Made by a program: the position numbers and the translations under genes. DNA of 32,953 nucleotides from Legionellaceae bacterium (GTDB lineage: Bacteria > Pseudomonadota > Gammaproteobacteria > Legionellales > Legionellaceae). Where the stretch lies: assembly GCA_011087865.1 (NCBI GenBank), contig JAALKW010000008.1, positions 1 through 32,953 of the forward strand, written 5' to 3'. Below are positions 25,299 to 32,953 of the stretch, piece after piece; within the stretch, counting starts at the first letter, position 1, and every line of letters begins with the position of its first letter. A model generated the notes under the pieces. That model ran no database searches. It was not told the origin of the DNA and worked only from the letters and a program-made list of their open reading frames with translations.

Positions 25299-28200
25299 TT
25301 AATGGCTTTGGTTTTTCTTCGTTTTAACAGTGACCTCATCCGGGATAACATTTTCTTCTTGTGCAAAAAAACCTATTGTAGTAGATGCTGCACCATCAGA
25401 CATTGGTTTGTTTAAATCAGCACCTAGCTCACTTAATACCTTAACCACTTCTGTAAAACCTTTTTCTGCAGCAATACAAGTTGGTGTTGCACCATCAGAC
25501 ATTGGTTTGTTTAAATCAGCGCCTAACTCACTTAATACCTTAATCACTTCTGTATGACCATTTCGTGCAGCAATACAAGCAGGTGTTTCACCATCAGACA
25601 TTGGTTTGTTTAAATCAGCGCCTAGTGCACTTAACTCTCTAAGCAGGTTGACATCAGATTCATCTGCAGCAATACAGGCTAACGTAATACCATTATCCAG
25701 TGCTTGATTTAAATCAGCGCCTAGCTCACTTAATACCCTAAGCACATCTAAATGATCTTTACTTACAGCAGAAAAAGCTGCCGTTGCACCACCTTTCACG
25801 GGTTGATTTACATGAGCACCCAATGCGATTAATACTTGAATTATCTCTACAAAACCATTTTGTGCAGCAGCATAGAGTGGTGTTGCACCACCAGACATTG
25901 GTTTGTTTAAATCAGCGCCTAGCTGACTGAGTACCTTAAGCACTGCTAGATGACCATTTTGTGCAGCAGTAAAAGCCGGTGTTGAACCATTATCCATTGG
26001 TTGATTTACATCAGCACCTAGCGCACTTAATACCCTAACCATCTCGACATGCCCATTGTGTGCAGCAACATAGAGTGGTGTTGCACCAAATTCTATTGCT
26101 TGGTTTACATTAGCGCCTAGCTGACTTAATGCCTTAAGCGCTGCTGCATGACCATTTTGTGCAGCAATAAAAGCTGGTGTTACAGTGTCATTTCTTGCTT
26201 GATTTAAATCAGCACCTAGCTGACTGAGTACCTTAAGCACCGCTATATGCCCATTTTGTGCAGCAATAAAAGCTGGTGTTGCAGCATTATCCATTGGTTG
26301 ATTTACATCAGAACCTAGCACACTTAATAACCTAACCATCTCTGCATGACCACTTTCTGCAGCAGCATAAAGTGGTGTTGCACCATCTTCTGTTACCTGA
26401 TTTAAATCAGTGCCTAGCTCGCTTAATATACTAACTAACTTTACATGGCCATTTCGTGCAGCAATAAAAGCTGGTGTTATAGTGTCATTTCTTGCTTGAT
26501 TTAACTCAGCACCTAGCTGACTGAGTACCTTAAGCATAGCTATATGGTTATTTTGTGCAGCAATTAAAACTGGCGTTGCACCGTCATCTCTTGCTTGATT
26601 TACCTCAGCACCTAGCTCGTGTAATGCCCTAACCACCTCTACATGACCATTTTCTGCTGCAATAAAAATTGGTGTTGCACCGTCATCTCTTGCTTGATTT
26701 ACCTCAGCACCCAGCTCGTGTAATGCCCTAACCACGTCTACATGACCATTTTGTGCAGCAATAAAAACCGGCGTTATGCTCGATTTCATGGCTTGATTTA
26801 AATCAGCGCCTAGCTCATTTAAAACCCTAAGTAGGTCCACAAGACCTCTATCTGCAGCAATACAGGCTAACGTAGCACCATTATCCATGACCTGATTTAA
26901 ATCAGCGCCTAGCTCACTTAATACCCTAAGCAGGTCTATATGACCTTGATCTATAGCAGTGAAAGCTGGTGTTGCACCACCTTTCATTGGTTTGTTTAAA
27001 TCAGCACCTAGCTCACTTAGTACCCTAATCATCTCTATATGACCATTGTGTGCAGCAGCATAAACAGGTGTTGTGCTATCATGCATTGCTTGATTGACAT
27101 CAGCACCTTTCTTCTTGAGTGCCTTAAGCACAGCTATATGGCCATTTTGTGCAGCAGCAAAAGCGGGTGTTGCACCACCTTTCAGTGCTTGGTTTACATC
27201 AGCGCCTAGCTCACTTAATACCTTAACCACCTCTATATGACCATGGCATGCAGCAGCATAAAGTGGTGTTTCACCACCTTTTCTTGCTTGGTTTATATCA
27301 GCACCTAGCTCACTTAATAACTTAACCATCTCTACATGATCATTGTGTGCAGCAGCATAAAGCGGTGTTGTTCCATCAGGCTTTGCTTTGTTTAAATTAG
27401 CGCCTTTCTTTTTGAGGACCTTAAGTAGTTCTGGAAGCCCCTTTTGTGCTGCAATAAAAGCGGGTGTTTCGCCCGCCCATGTTGCTTGATTAATGTCAAC
27501 ATTTATCATAGACAGTAATCTGTCTACCTCATTAAAATCTTCTGTTTGAATATAAAATCCTAAAGGAGAGCGCTGTGCCATTAGTACTTTCTCTTTCAGT
27601 TGGAGTAACATTGAGTTTAAATATAATGCTTTAGTCGTTTTTTTGGGTTGGGTAAGGGATAGCTTAGCGATTGAGATGATCGATTGAATATTGATTGATT
27701 GGATGATTTCTTTTTCTGCTAAGCACTCACAAAGCAAACGAACTCTGCGCTCATCATCTTTAATAAACGCAATTAAATTTTTACAGCCTTTTTTAGTTTT
27801 TTTAGCTTTTCTACCGTCGTCGAGTTTGAGGATTAAAAGCTTTTCTAGGTCATGATATTTCAAGGCCTCTCTTAAATTTTCTTTACTCAATGTTTTATGT
27901 AGCATATGGGCATATTCGGTGATGCTCTTTGGGGCGCTATCAGTCGTACTTTTAGGTGAGCTTTTACTTTTAGTTCTGTTTTTATTTTTAGGTGAGCGCT
28001 CTTCAGCATGACTCATGCAAACATTAGTAGGTACGGGCTCCTCTACACCGCCGTGCTCAGAACAAGCCGGAATTTCGTCAGGTACGAATCCGTCACCATC
28101 ACTATGGCCAGAAACCTCAGGAACTGCACATGCGACAGTTTCTACGATCGGCCGTACATCAAGAGGTGCATGAAGATTTTTTACAAAATCATCAAAGCTA

Positions 28201-30131
28201 TCTTGCTCTGATGAAATATGCGCCTCGAAAATAGATTTTGCTAGGGTTGTATTGTTAGATTTAAGTAACTTATTAACCAGTGTTAGCCAATCGTCCTTGG
28301 TACTTTCCTCACTGAGACCAGGTAAAGCAGGCAGTCCTGATTCACAGACATGTGAAAGTGCCTTCAGTAAATTTTTCGTATAATGCGCAAAGTCTTCAAG
28401 AATAATTAGTGTTTCCTGCGCTCTTGTGTACGATGTGTAGACACGATTAAACGCAGGGCCAAATCGACTGTCTCCAACACCTGCTTTTGCGCGATGTGTC
28501 GCTGCTGCAATTTGATGATCAGCCTCTGATAACAGCTTATTTGCGGTTTTAAAAACCTCGCCATCAAACAATCGATAAGCAACGACAGTCTTAAATTCAA
28601 GGCCTTTAATCTCTTCCGGAGTCAATACGAGGTCTGTCTTAAAATATGCGCGTGCTTCTGCATGATGCTTTTCATCTGCAATGACTACAAAATCAGCGAC
28701 TTTTTCAGCAGCTAACCAGTCGCTATTAGTCAAGCTTTCCTTATTTAAAAGATAAACGGCACCCGATTCTTTTGACTCAGAAACCGCCTCTATTCGATGA
28801 CTCTCTTGCTTATCGGCAAGACCGCCCGTCACATGACTTTTCAACGCAATCACTAGGTTTGCTGCTAAAACAACATTCACCGGACAGCGATAAGTCTTCT
28901 CTAGTAGCGTATGAGATGCCTGAAAGCGTGATAACAAATAAGGGCGGGCTGAAAGTTCATCATATAAACTTTGATGGCTATCCATACAATAGGCAATGGT
29001 GCCATCGCGTGCGAATGCATGTAAATTATTTAGGGCAGCAAATGAAAAATCTTGTGCTTCATCTGTTACAACAAAATCATAACGGTTTTCTTCTTTGGGT
29101 GTTATTGAACAAAATTCAGCATTCACTTCTGTTGCAGTAAACTGGCAGAGATATGTTTCATACGCTTTATACAGTGCTTCTCGCTCTGTTTTAGGTATTA
29201 AAGACTGACGCTTGCCCAAGGTCAAATACTCATCTTTTGTAAAACCTGAGCAAATTCGAAATTCTTGATGCATGACGTCTGCACTCAATGCGATGTAAGG
29301 TTGCTCGTCTTGTCCTGCAAGTTTTGAACGCGTTATTTGGCCTGCTGTATATTTAGCATGCCATTGATTAAAACCTGCTCTATCTTTAGCAATAATTTCG
29401 CCAGTCGTGTTTTGTGCTAAAAGGGCTTCGTAGGTTAAAATATCGATTGTACGGTTTTCATCTTGCAGAATGGGCAAATCAGCCCAGGCTTTTTGAATTT
29501 CATCAACTAATGCCGGATTTTCTGTTACATATAAAACACGAGGCTTACGTACTTCTGCCAATAGTAAAAGGGCAATGCAACTCTTTCCTGAACCACTAAC
29601 CCCACTAATGACCGCAGGAAGTGTAAGATGTAAGGCTTTTTTTTGTGTTGTACTGAGCTCAATCATATCGCCTTTGTAATAGTCTAGCGCAATACCTTTT
29701 AAGGCTTCATCTTTAGGCTCACCTTTTATCATCGGTAGATTGGACATTTCTTCGTGACTTGGCATTGTAAAAGTAAGTGCTTCTTCTGCGGCTGCTGCCC
29801 CCGCAGCTAAACCCACATGGATATTTGTTTGGCGCTCTAAATAATGACGTAAAACTCCCGGGCGTAAAAAATGGCTATTCGCATAACCATGCGTTGGTAA
29901 GTATTCTAAAATCAATAAGTGGTTTTCACCCAAAACATGTTTTGTCGTAAATAGCAGTCGGCCTGCATTCTGATTCCCAGTTCGCAGGGAATAGATATTA
30001 TGTCCAGCTAGTTTTTTAACGTTTTTTTGTGTGTAATCACCGGTCAGTAGTTTATTGATTGCTACTTTGTGCTCATCCAGTAAACCAGCATTACCTAAAG
30101 CGCTGCGTGAATAATAAAAAGAATGAGGCAT
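25299..30131 (-). CDS. RelE-like/SF1 helicase/ankyrin-repeat fusion protein
   Basis: 1610 aa. Residues about 20-90 (VKKLAGHNIYSLRTGNQNAG, LLILEYLPTHGY) resemble a RelE/ParE fold. A UvrD/Rep-type superfamily 1 helicase core follows: Gln163 (Q motif), Walker A GVSGSGKS 177-184, Walker B TDEAQDF 356-362, motif III MDSHQSLYD 383-391, motif IV TYRCP 413-417, motif V TPEEIKGLEFKTVVAY 504-519 and motif VI YTSYTRAQETLII 565-577. Residues about 600-880 form a Glu/Ser/Lys-rich linker plus a helical region. Residues 884-1576 are 21 ankyrin repeats of exactly 33 aa, with a degenerate cap at each end. All catalytic helicase motifs are present, so ATPase activity is plausible. It starts downstream of a TATAAT at 30173-30178 (-35 weak). 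Ankyrin arrays in this bacterial group usually bind host proteins; the target here is unknown. No signal peptide. Confidence 0.85.
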   Translation of the reverse strand: MPHSFYYSRSALGNAGLLDEHKVAINKLLTGDYTQKNVKKLAGHNIYSLRTGNQNAGRLLFTTKHVLGENHLLILEYLPTHGYANSHFLRPGVLRHYLERQTNIHVGLAAGAAAAEEALTFTMPSHEEMSNLPMIKGEPKDEALKGIALDYYKGDMIELSTTQKKALHLTLPAVISGVSGSGKSCIALLLLAEVRKPRVLYVTENPALVDEIQKAWADLPILQDENRTIDILTYEALLAQNTTGEIIAKDRAGFNQWHAKYTAGQITRSKLAGQDEQPYIALSADVMHQEFRICSGFTKDEYLTLGKRQSLIPKTEREALYKAYETYLCQFTATEVNAEFCSITPKEENRYDFVVTDEAQDFSFAALNNLHAFARDGTIAYCMDSHQSLYDELSARPYLLSRFQASHTLLEKTYRCPVNVVLAANLVIALKSHVTGGLADKQESHRIEAVSESKESGAVYLLNKESLTNSDWLAAEKVADFVVIADEKHHAEARAYFKTDLVLTPEEIKGLEFKTVVAYRLFDGEVFKTANKLLSEADHQIAAATHRAKAGVGDSRFGPAFNRVYTSYTRAQETLIILEDFAHYTKNLLKALSHVCESGLPALPGLSEESTKDDWLTLVNKLLKSNNTTLAKSIFEAHISSEQDSFDDFVKNLHAPLDVRPIVETVACAVPEVSGHSDGDGFVPDEIPACSEHGGVEEPVPTNVCMSHAEERSPKNKNRTKSKSSPKSTTDSAPKSITEYAHMLHKTLSKENLREALKYHDLEKLLILKLDDGRKAKKTKKGCKNLIAFIKDDERRVRLLCECLAEKEIIQSINIQSIISIAKLSLTQPKKTTKALYLNSMLLQLKEKVLMAQRSPLGFYIQTEDFNEVDRLLSMINVDINQATWAGETPAFIAAQKGLPELLKVLKKKGANLNKAKPDGTTPLYAAAHNDHVEMVKLLSELGADINQARKGGETPLYAAACHGHIEVVKVLSELGADVNQALKGGATPAFAAAQNGHIAVLKALKKKGADVNQAMHDSTTPVYAAAHNGHIEMIRVLSELGADLNKPMKGGATPAFTAIDQGHIDLLRVLSELGADLNQVMDNGATLACIAADRGLVDLLRVLNELGADLNQAMKSSITPVFIAAQNGHVDVVRALHELGAEVNQARDDGATPIFIAAENGHVEVVRALHELGAEVNQARDDGATPVLIAAQNNHIAMLKVLSQLGAELNQARNDTITPAFIAARNGHVKLVSILSELGTDLNQVTEDGATPLYAAAESGHAEMVRLLSVLGSDVNQPMDNAATPAFIAAQNGHIAVLKVLSQLGADLNQARNDTVTPAFIAAQNGHAAALKALSQLGANVNQAIEFGATPLYVAAHNGHVEMVRVLSALGADVNQPMDNGSTPAFTAAQNGHLAVLKVLSQLGADLNKPMSGGATPLYAAAQNGFVEIIQVLIALGAHVNQPVKGGATAAFSAVSKDHLDVLRVLSELGADLNQALDNGITLACIAADESDVNLLRELSALGADLNKPMSDGETPACIAARNGHTEVIKVLSELGADLNKPMSDGATPTCIAAEKGFTEVVKVLSELGADLNKPMSDGAASTTIGFFAQEENVIPDEVTVKTKKNQSH
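25404..27482 (-). repeat. 21 tandem 99-bp ankyrin units inside the helicase fusion gene
   Basis: Twenty-one contiguous units of exactly 33 codons with the consensus 'GATPxxIAAxNGHxEVxxxLxxLGADxNxxxxD'. A less regular unit precedes them and a partial unit follows. Some neighbours are nearly identical at DNA level: 26575-26653 and 26674-26752 differ at 2 of 79 positions. This indicates recent unit duplication and a region prone to copy-number change and to mis-assembly from short reads. Confidence 0.95.
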
Positions 30132-30273
30132 AATTCACCCAAATAGGGATTTTAAAGGTCTAATTATTGTACATTATATGAACATAAAAAACAAGAAGTA
30201 ATACGCGCCGTGTCTTAACTTCATTAAAAACTAGCCTTTCGGTCTTAAGTATTTATATAAGGTGTCTTGGTTA

Positions 30274-30358
30274 GGGTGTATTGATCATTCGGCTACAGCC
30301 CGCGTCCCGCCTACATGCCGCGGCATGTAGGCGGGACGCGGGAATTGTCAACACACCC
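30274..30358. mobile_element. Small inverted-repeat element, MITE-like, with TA flanks
   Basis: Outer arms TTAGGGTGTATTGA (30271-30284) and TCAACACACCCTAA (30348-30361) pair at 13 of 14 positions and enclose a 44-bp perfect palindrome. A TA dinucleotide flanks each side (30272-30273 and 30359-30360), as expected for a TA target duplication of IS630/mariner-type elements. No coding capacity. Only one copy is in the window, so mobility is inferred from structure. Confidence 0.5.
30299..30342. repeat. 44-bp perfect palindrome, GC-rich, no loop
   Basis: The left half CCCGCGTCCCGCCTACATGC plus CG (30299-30320) is followed immediately by its exact reverse complement (30321-30342). About three quarters G+C in AT-rich surroundings. 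It lies between two same-strand genes, ETF-QO upstream and the helicase/ankyrin gene downstream, and its hairpin could end or attenuate transcription, though no T-run follows. Confidence 0.95.
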
Positions 30359-30421
30359 TAATATCAAAATCAAGCGTGATATGTTTTTTATTGGCATGGG
30401 TAACACGCCTAGATAAGCTAC

Positions 30422-32053
30422 TTACATGCCCACATAATTAGGGCCGCCACCGCCTTCGGGTGCGGTCCAAATTATATTTTGTTTTGGGTCTTTAATATCG
30501 CAAGTTTTACAATGAATGCAGTTTGCTGCATTTATTTTAAGTTCAGGTTTAGTTTCTTGATGAATAATTTCATACACAGCAGCAGGGCAGTAGCGTGTTT
30601 CAGGAGATGAATAGGTTTGATAATTCACATCTATTGCAAAGTTGGGGTTTTTCAATTTTAAATGTGCAGGCTGGTTTTCTTCATGAAAGGTATTGGTTAA
30701 ATATACCGATGAGAGCCTATCAAATGTCAGTTTACCATCCGGTTTAGGGTAATTGATTTTAGGTGCTTTATGGCTGTTGATGAGCGTGCCATAATCGGCA
30801 TGATGTTTCAGTGTCCAAGGTGTTTTTCCGCGTGTAAAATAAGTTTCAAAGGCTGCATTGGCGAGTCCTAGAAATAAGCCATATTTAAATCCTGGGCGAA
30901 TATTACGTGCTTGATAAAGTGATTTTATGACCCAGGAATTTTTTATTTTTTCAGGATAAGCAGTCAGCTCAATCGGTGTGCTTATGTCGTTCAATGCTAA
31001 AGCATCAACACAAGCTTTTGCTGCATAGATGCCTGATTGGATGGCTGTATGAATGCCTTTAATTTGAGGTACGTTTAAAAATCCTGCCGCATCGCCCATT
31101 AAAGCACCACCCGGGAAGGTCAGTTTAGGGATTGATTGAAAGCCACCTTCGTTCAGTGCGCGTGCGCCATAAGATAATCGCTCGCCATTTTCTAACACAG
31201 GTTTAATCGCCGGATGCGTTTTAAAACGCTGCATTTCTTCAAAAGGACTCATCCATGGATTGGGATAATCAAGTCCAACCACAAAACCAAGTGCGACTTG
31301 TTGATTATTTAGATGGTAAATAAAAGAGCCGCCATAGGTTTTATTATCGAGTGGCCAGCCGACAGTATGTACGACTTTACCAGGGGTATGCTGTTCGGGT
31401 GTGACACGCCAAATTTCTTTAATACCCAGGCCATAGGTTTGGGGTTGTGTGTTATCTCGCAAATTAAACTTTTTCATCAGTTGCTGGCTGAGCTCGCCAC
31501 GACAGCCTTCTGAAAACAAGGTTTGTTTGGCATATAAATGCATGCCTGGTTGATAATTAGGGGTTTTTTCGCCAGATTGATTAATGCCCATTTCACCGGT
31601 TGAAACGCCTATTACTTCGCCTGTTGAGCCCAATAATAACTGGGTTGCCGCGAAGCCTGGATAAATTTCGCATCCCAAGCCTTCAGCCTGTGTGGCTAAA
31701 AATCGACCGAGCTCTCCAAGGCTAATCACAAAGTGATTGTGATTGCGCATTTGTGGTGGTGTGGGTAAGCGATAAGCACGTTTTTTAGATAAGTAATAAA
31801 ATGAGTCGTGTGTCACGGGGGTATGGAGTGGTGCATCTTGCCAAGTGTCGGGTAATAAGGTTTTAAGGCTTTTCGGGTTAAGTACAGCGCCTGACAGTAA
31901 GTGTGATCCCACTTGAGCGCCTTTTTCAAGGATACAAACCGTAATAGTAGGATTGAGCTGCTTTAAATGAATTGCTGCAGCAAGCCCCGCAGGGCCTGCT
32001 CCAACAATAATAACATCATAATGCATGGCATCCTGTTCTGCATTGTGTTCCAT
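30422..32053 (-). CDS. Electron-transfer flavoprotein:ubiquinone oxidoreductase
   Basis: 543 aa. Membrane-associated FAD/4Fe-4S enzyme that passes electrons from ETF, reduced by acyl-CoA and other dehydrogenases, to the quinone pool. N-terminal FAD-binding motif VIIVGAGPAGLAAAIHL, then LLSGAVLNP, the quinone-region blocks TYGLGIKEIWRV and YGGSFIYHL, FAD motif LMGDAAGFLN, and the C-terminal cluster motif NCIHCKTCDIKDP plus an upstream Cys in RYCPAAVYE, giving four Cys ligands. It ends EGGGGPNYVGM, typical of the family. ATG 32053 has a weak ribosome-binding site. ATG 32026, nine codons in, has AGGA 4 nt upstream and starts MHYDVIIVGAG, and is an equally good candidate. No etfAB genes are in the window. 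Confidence 0.96.
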   Translation of the reverse strand: MEHNAEQDAMHYDVIIVGAGPAGLAAAIHLKQLNPTITVCILEKGAQVGSHLLSGAVLNPKSLKTLLPDTWQDAPLHTPVTHDSFYYLSKKRAYRLPTPPQMRNHNHFVISLGELGRFLATQAEGLGCEIYPGFAATQLLLGSTGEVIGVSTGEMGINQSGEKTPNYQPGMHLYAKQTLFSEGCRGELSQQLMKKFNLRDNTQPQTYGLGIKEIWRVTPEQHTPGKVVHTVGWPLDNKTYGGSFIYHLNNQQVALGFVVGLDYPNPWMSPFEEMQRFKTHPAIKPVLENGERLSYGARALNEGGFQSIPKLTFPGGALMGDAAGFLNVPQIKGIHTAIQSGIYAAKACVDALALNDISTPIELTAYPEKIKNSWVIKSLYQARNIRPGFKYGLFLGLANAAFETYFTRGKTPWTLKHHADYGTLINSHKAPKINYPKPDGKLTFDRLSSVYLTNTFHEENQPAHLKLKNPNFAIDVNYQTYSSPETRYCPAAVYEIIHQETKPELKINAANCIHCKTCDIKDPKQNIIWTAPEGGGGPNYVGM

Positions 32054-32104
32054 AATAAATTTTTTCTAGTGATTATTTTGTTAAGAATAATAACATAGAT
32101 TTAT

Positions 32105-32953
32105 TTATGGTGTGACTGTGGCCGGCGTAACCGCTTCAATCGCAGCATCTAAATCGCACACTTTATTGCTGGCATCGTTTTGATTAAAAAACAAAAAATC
32201 ACCTGTGAACGCTTTGTTGAGCACAAAAGCTGTACCAAGGCTTAAGATGCCAATCAGTAAATTACCCAAAATTTCTTTCCAGCCAGGATGAGTTTCTAAT
32301 GCTTGTGTGGCTGCTGTAATATGAGGACGACAATTGTTTTTAAAGTCAGCTATATTAATCGAAGGGTTATTGAGATAAGTATTTATTTCTTCATGCAGAC
32401 GATTTAAAAGCGTATCGGCTGCATCAGCCTCATCGTTAAAATCTGCTTCTCTTAATTGAGCTGCTTTTTGCTCAATTAAATGCGTGTGATAATACACAGG
32501 ACGTATTTCAGCCAGTCTTTCGGCGTGAGTTTCGGCGTGAGCCGTTGTTAATGCTGCATTAGCATCTACCACTGCTTGGAGTGTTCTGACTTGCTCCTCT
32601 ACTCTGATGACCTCCGCATGTAATTCGTCTCTTGTCTCCTCTGAAGTAGCAAGTATCTGTTCTAATTCTGCGATGCGTGTGCTGTCTGCTGCTTGTTGTG
32701 ATCTGAGCCGATCTAATTCTACTACTGATGATTCAGGTGTAGTAGGCTCTGTAGTTACATGAGAGGCTTCAGCTGTTAGGTCTGATCTCGAGCTCTTAGG
32801 ACTTAAGCTAATCTCTGGGGCTGGACTCACGCTAGAAGAGTTATTTACAGAAGACTCAGTGCTAACAGGAGGAGTCACAACGCTAGAAGAGGTATTTGCA
32901 GAAGACTCAGTGCTAACAGGAGGAGTCACAACGCTAGAAGAGGTATTTGCAGA
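32105..32953 (-). CDS. Partial coiled-coil protein with Ser/Thr-rich repeats and a C-terminal membrane segment
   Basis: Open to the window edge, so the true start is outside; the GTG at 32927-32929 inside the repeats should not be taken as the start. Visible 282 codons: 17-residue repeats VTPPVSTESSANTSSSV, then a Ser/Thr/Pro/Glu-rich linker, a coiled coil (about LDRLRSQQAADSTRIAELEQ to AETHAERLAEIRP), a helical domain, and a hydrophobic segment WKEILGNLLIGILSLGTAF near the C-terminus, followed by about 40 residues ending AVTPATVTP. No known domain. Its stop is 51 bp upstream of ETF-QO on the same strand. The architecture of a disordered repeat stalk, coiled coil and membrane segment suggests a surface or secreted, host-interacting protein, which is inference. 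Confidence 0.7.
   Translation of the reverse strand, partial: SANTSSSVVTPPVSTESSANTSSSVVTPPVSTESSVNNSSSVSPAPEISLSPKSSRSDLTAEASHVTTEPTTPESSVVELDRLRSQQAADSTRIAELEQILATSEETRDELHAEVIRVEEQVRTLQAVVDANAALTTAHAETHAERLAEIRPVYYHTHLIEQKAAQLREADFNDEADAADTLLNRLHEEINTYLNNPSINIADFKNNCRPHITAATQALETHPGWKEILGNLLIGILSLGTAFVLNKAFTGDFLFFNQNDASNKVCDLDAAIEAVTPATVTP
32831..32953. repeat. 51-bp tandem repeats, at least 2.4 copies, continuing off the edge
   Basis: Units 32831-32881 and 32882-32932 differ at 2 of 51 positions; 32933-32953 begins a third copy identical to the second so far. In-frame (17 codons), so copy-number change would lengthen or shorten the protein without a frameshift. Confidence 0.93.

Noticed and set aside
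25404..27482. Regular 99-bp periodicity considered as a CRISPR array
   Set aside because: Units are contiguous, have no spacers and encode ankyrin repeats in one frame.
1..32953. tRNA, rRNA and riboswitch genes
   Set aside because: No cloverleaf with a T-loop motif, rRNA-like block or known aptamer core was noticed in any intergenic stretch on reading by eye; a covariance-model scan was not possible.

Overview
The window looks like a chromosomal segment of a host-associated gammaproteobacterium, most likely from the Legionellales (Legionella/Coxiella/Berkiella side). This is inferred from gene content alone. The evidence is an enhA-enhB-enhC-like locus, two DUF4116-repeat proteins (one with an F-box-like N-terminus), a very large ankyrin-repeat protein and several coiled-coil or membrane proteins of the kind often found as secreted effectors. 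These are interleaved with ordinary gammaproteobacterial housekeeping genes. Base composition is AT-rich by eye (about 40% GC).

Layout. 1-2660 (+): uvrY/letA-type response regulator and uvrC, overlapping. 2855-7247 (+): L,D-transpeptidase (EnhA-like), EnhB-like secreted protein and an EnhC-like Sel1-repeat protein interrupted by one in-frame TAA. 7645-10057 (-): a membrane protein and a coiled-coil protein in one operon. 10232-11629 (+): F-box-like/DUF4116 protein. 11724-16794 (+): tightly packed era-recO-pdxJ-korA-korB, followed by an acidic unknown ORF whose start is disturbed by a poly-A run. 17815-19806 (-): conserved unknown protein, a very strong terminator, YccA/Bax-inhibitor-1 membrane protein, glutaredoxin and a Cys-rich protein. 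19989-23323 (+): nitrilase-like amidase, tldD and a second DUF4116 gene starting 2 nt after tldD. 23362-30131 (-): a possible GT-B-like protein and a 1610-residue protein combining a RelE-like N-terminus, an SF1 helicase core and 21 ankyrin repeats. 30274-30358: a small inverted-repeat element with a 44-bp perfect palindrome. 30422-32053 (-): electron-transfer flavoprotein:ubiquinone oxidoreductase. 32105-window end (-): a 5'-truncated coiled-coil/membrane protein with 51-bp tandem repeats.

The housekeeping genes cover DNA repair (UvrC, RecO), ribosome maturation (Era), vitamin B6 synthesis (PdxJ), 2-oxoacid oxidation (KorAB), electron transfer to quinone (ETF-QO), envelope remodelling (EnhABC-like) and metabolite repair or proteolysis (nitrilase, TldD). 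Between them sit probable host-interaction genes. The most unusual items are the RelE-like/helicase/ankyrin fusion, the F-box-like/DUF4116 protein, the nonsense-split enhC, the poly-A frame problem after korB and the palindromic element. No tRNA, rRNA, CRISPR array or intact transposase was seen.
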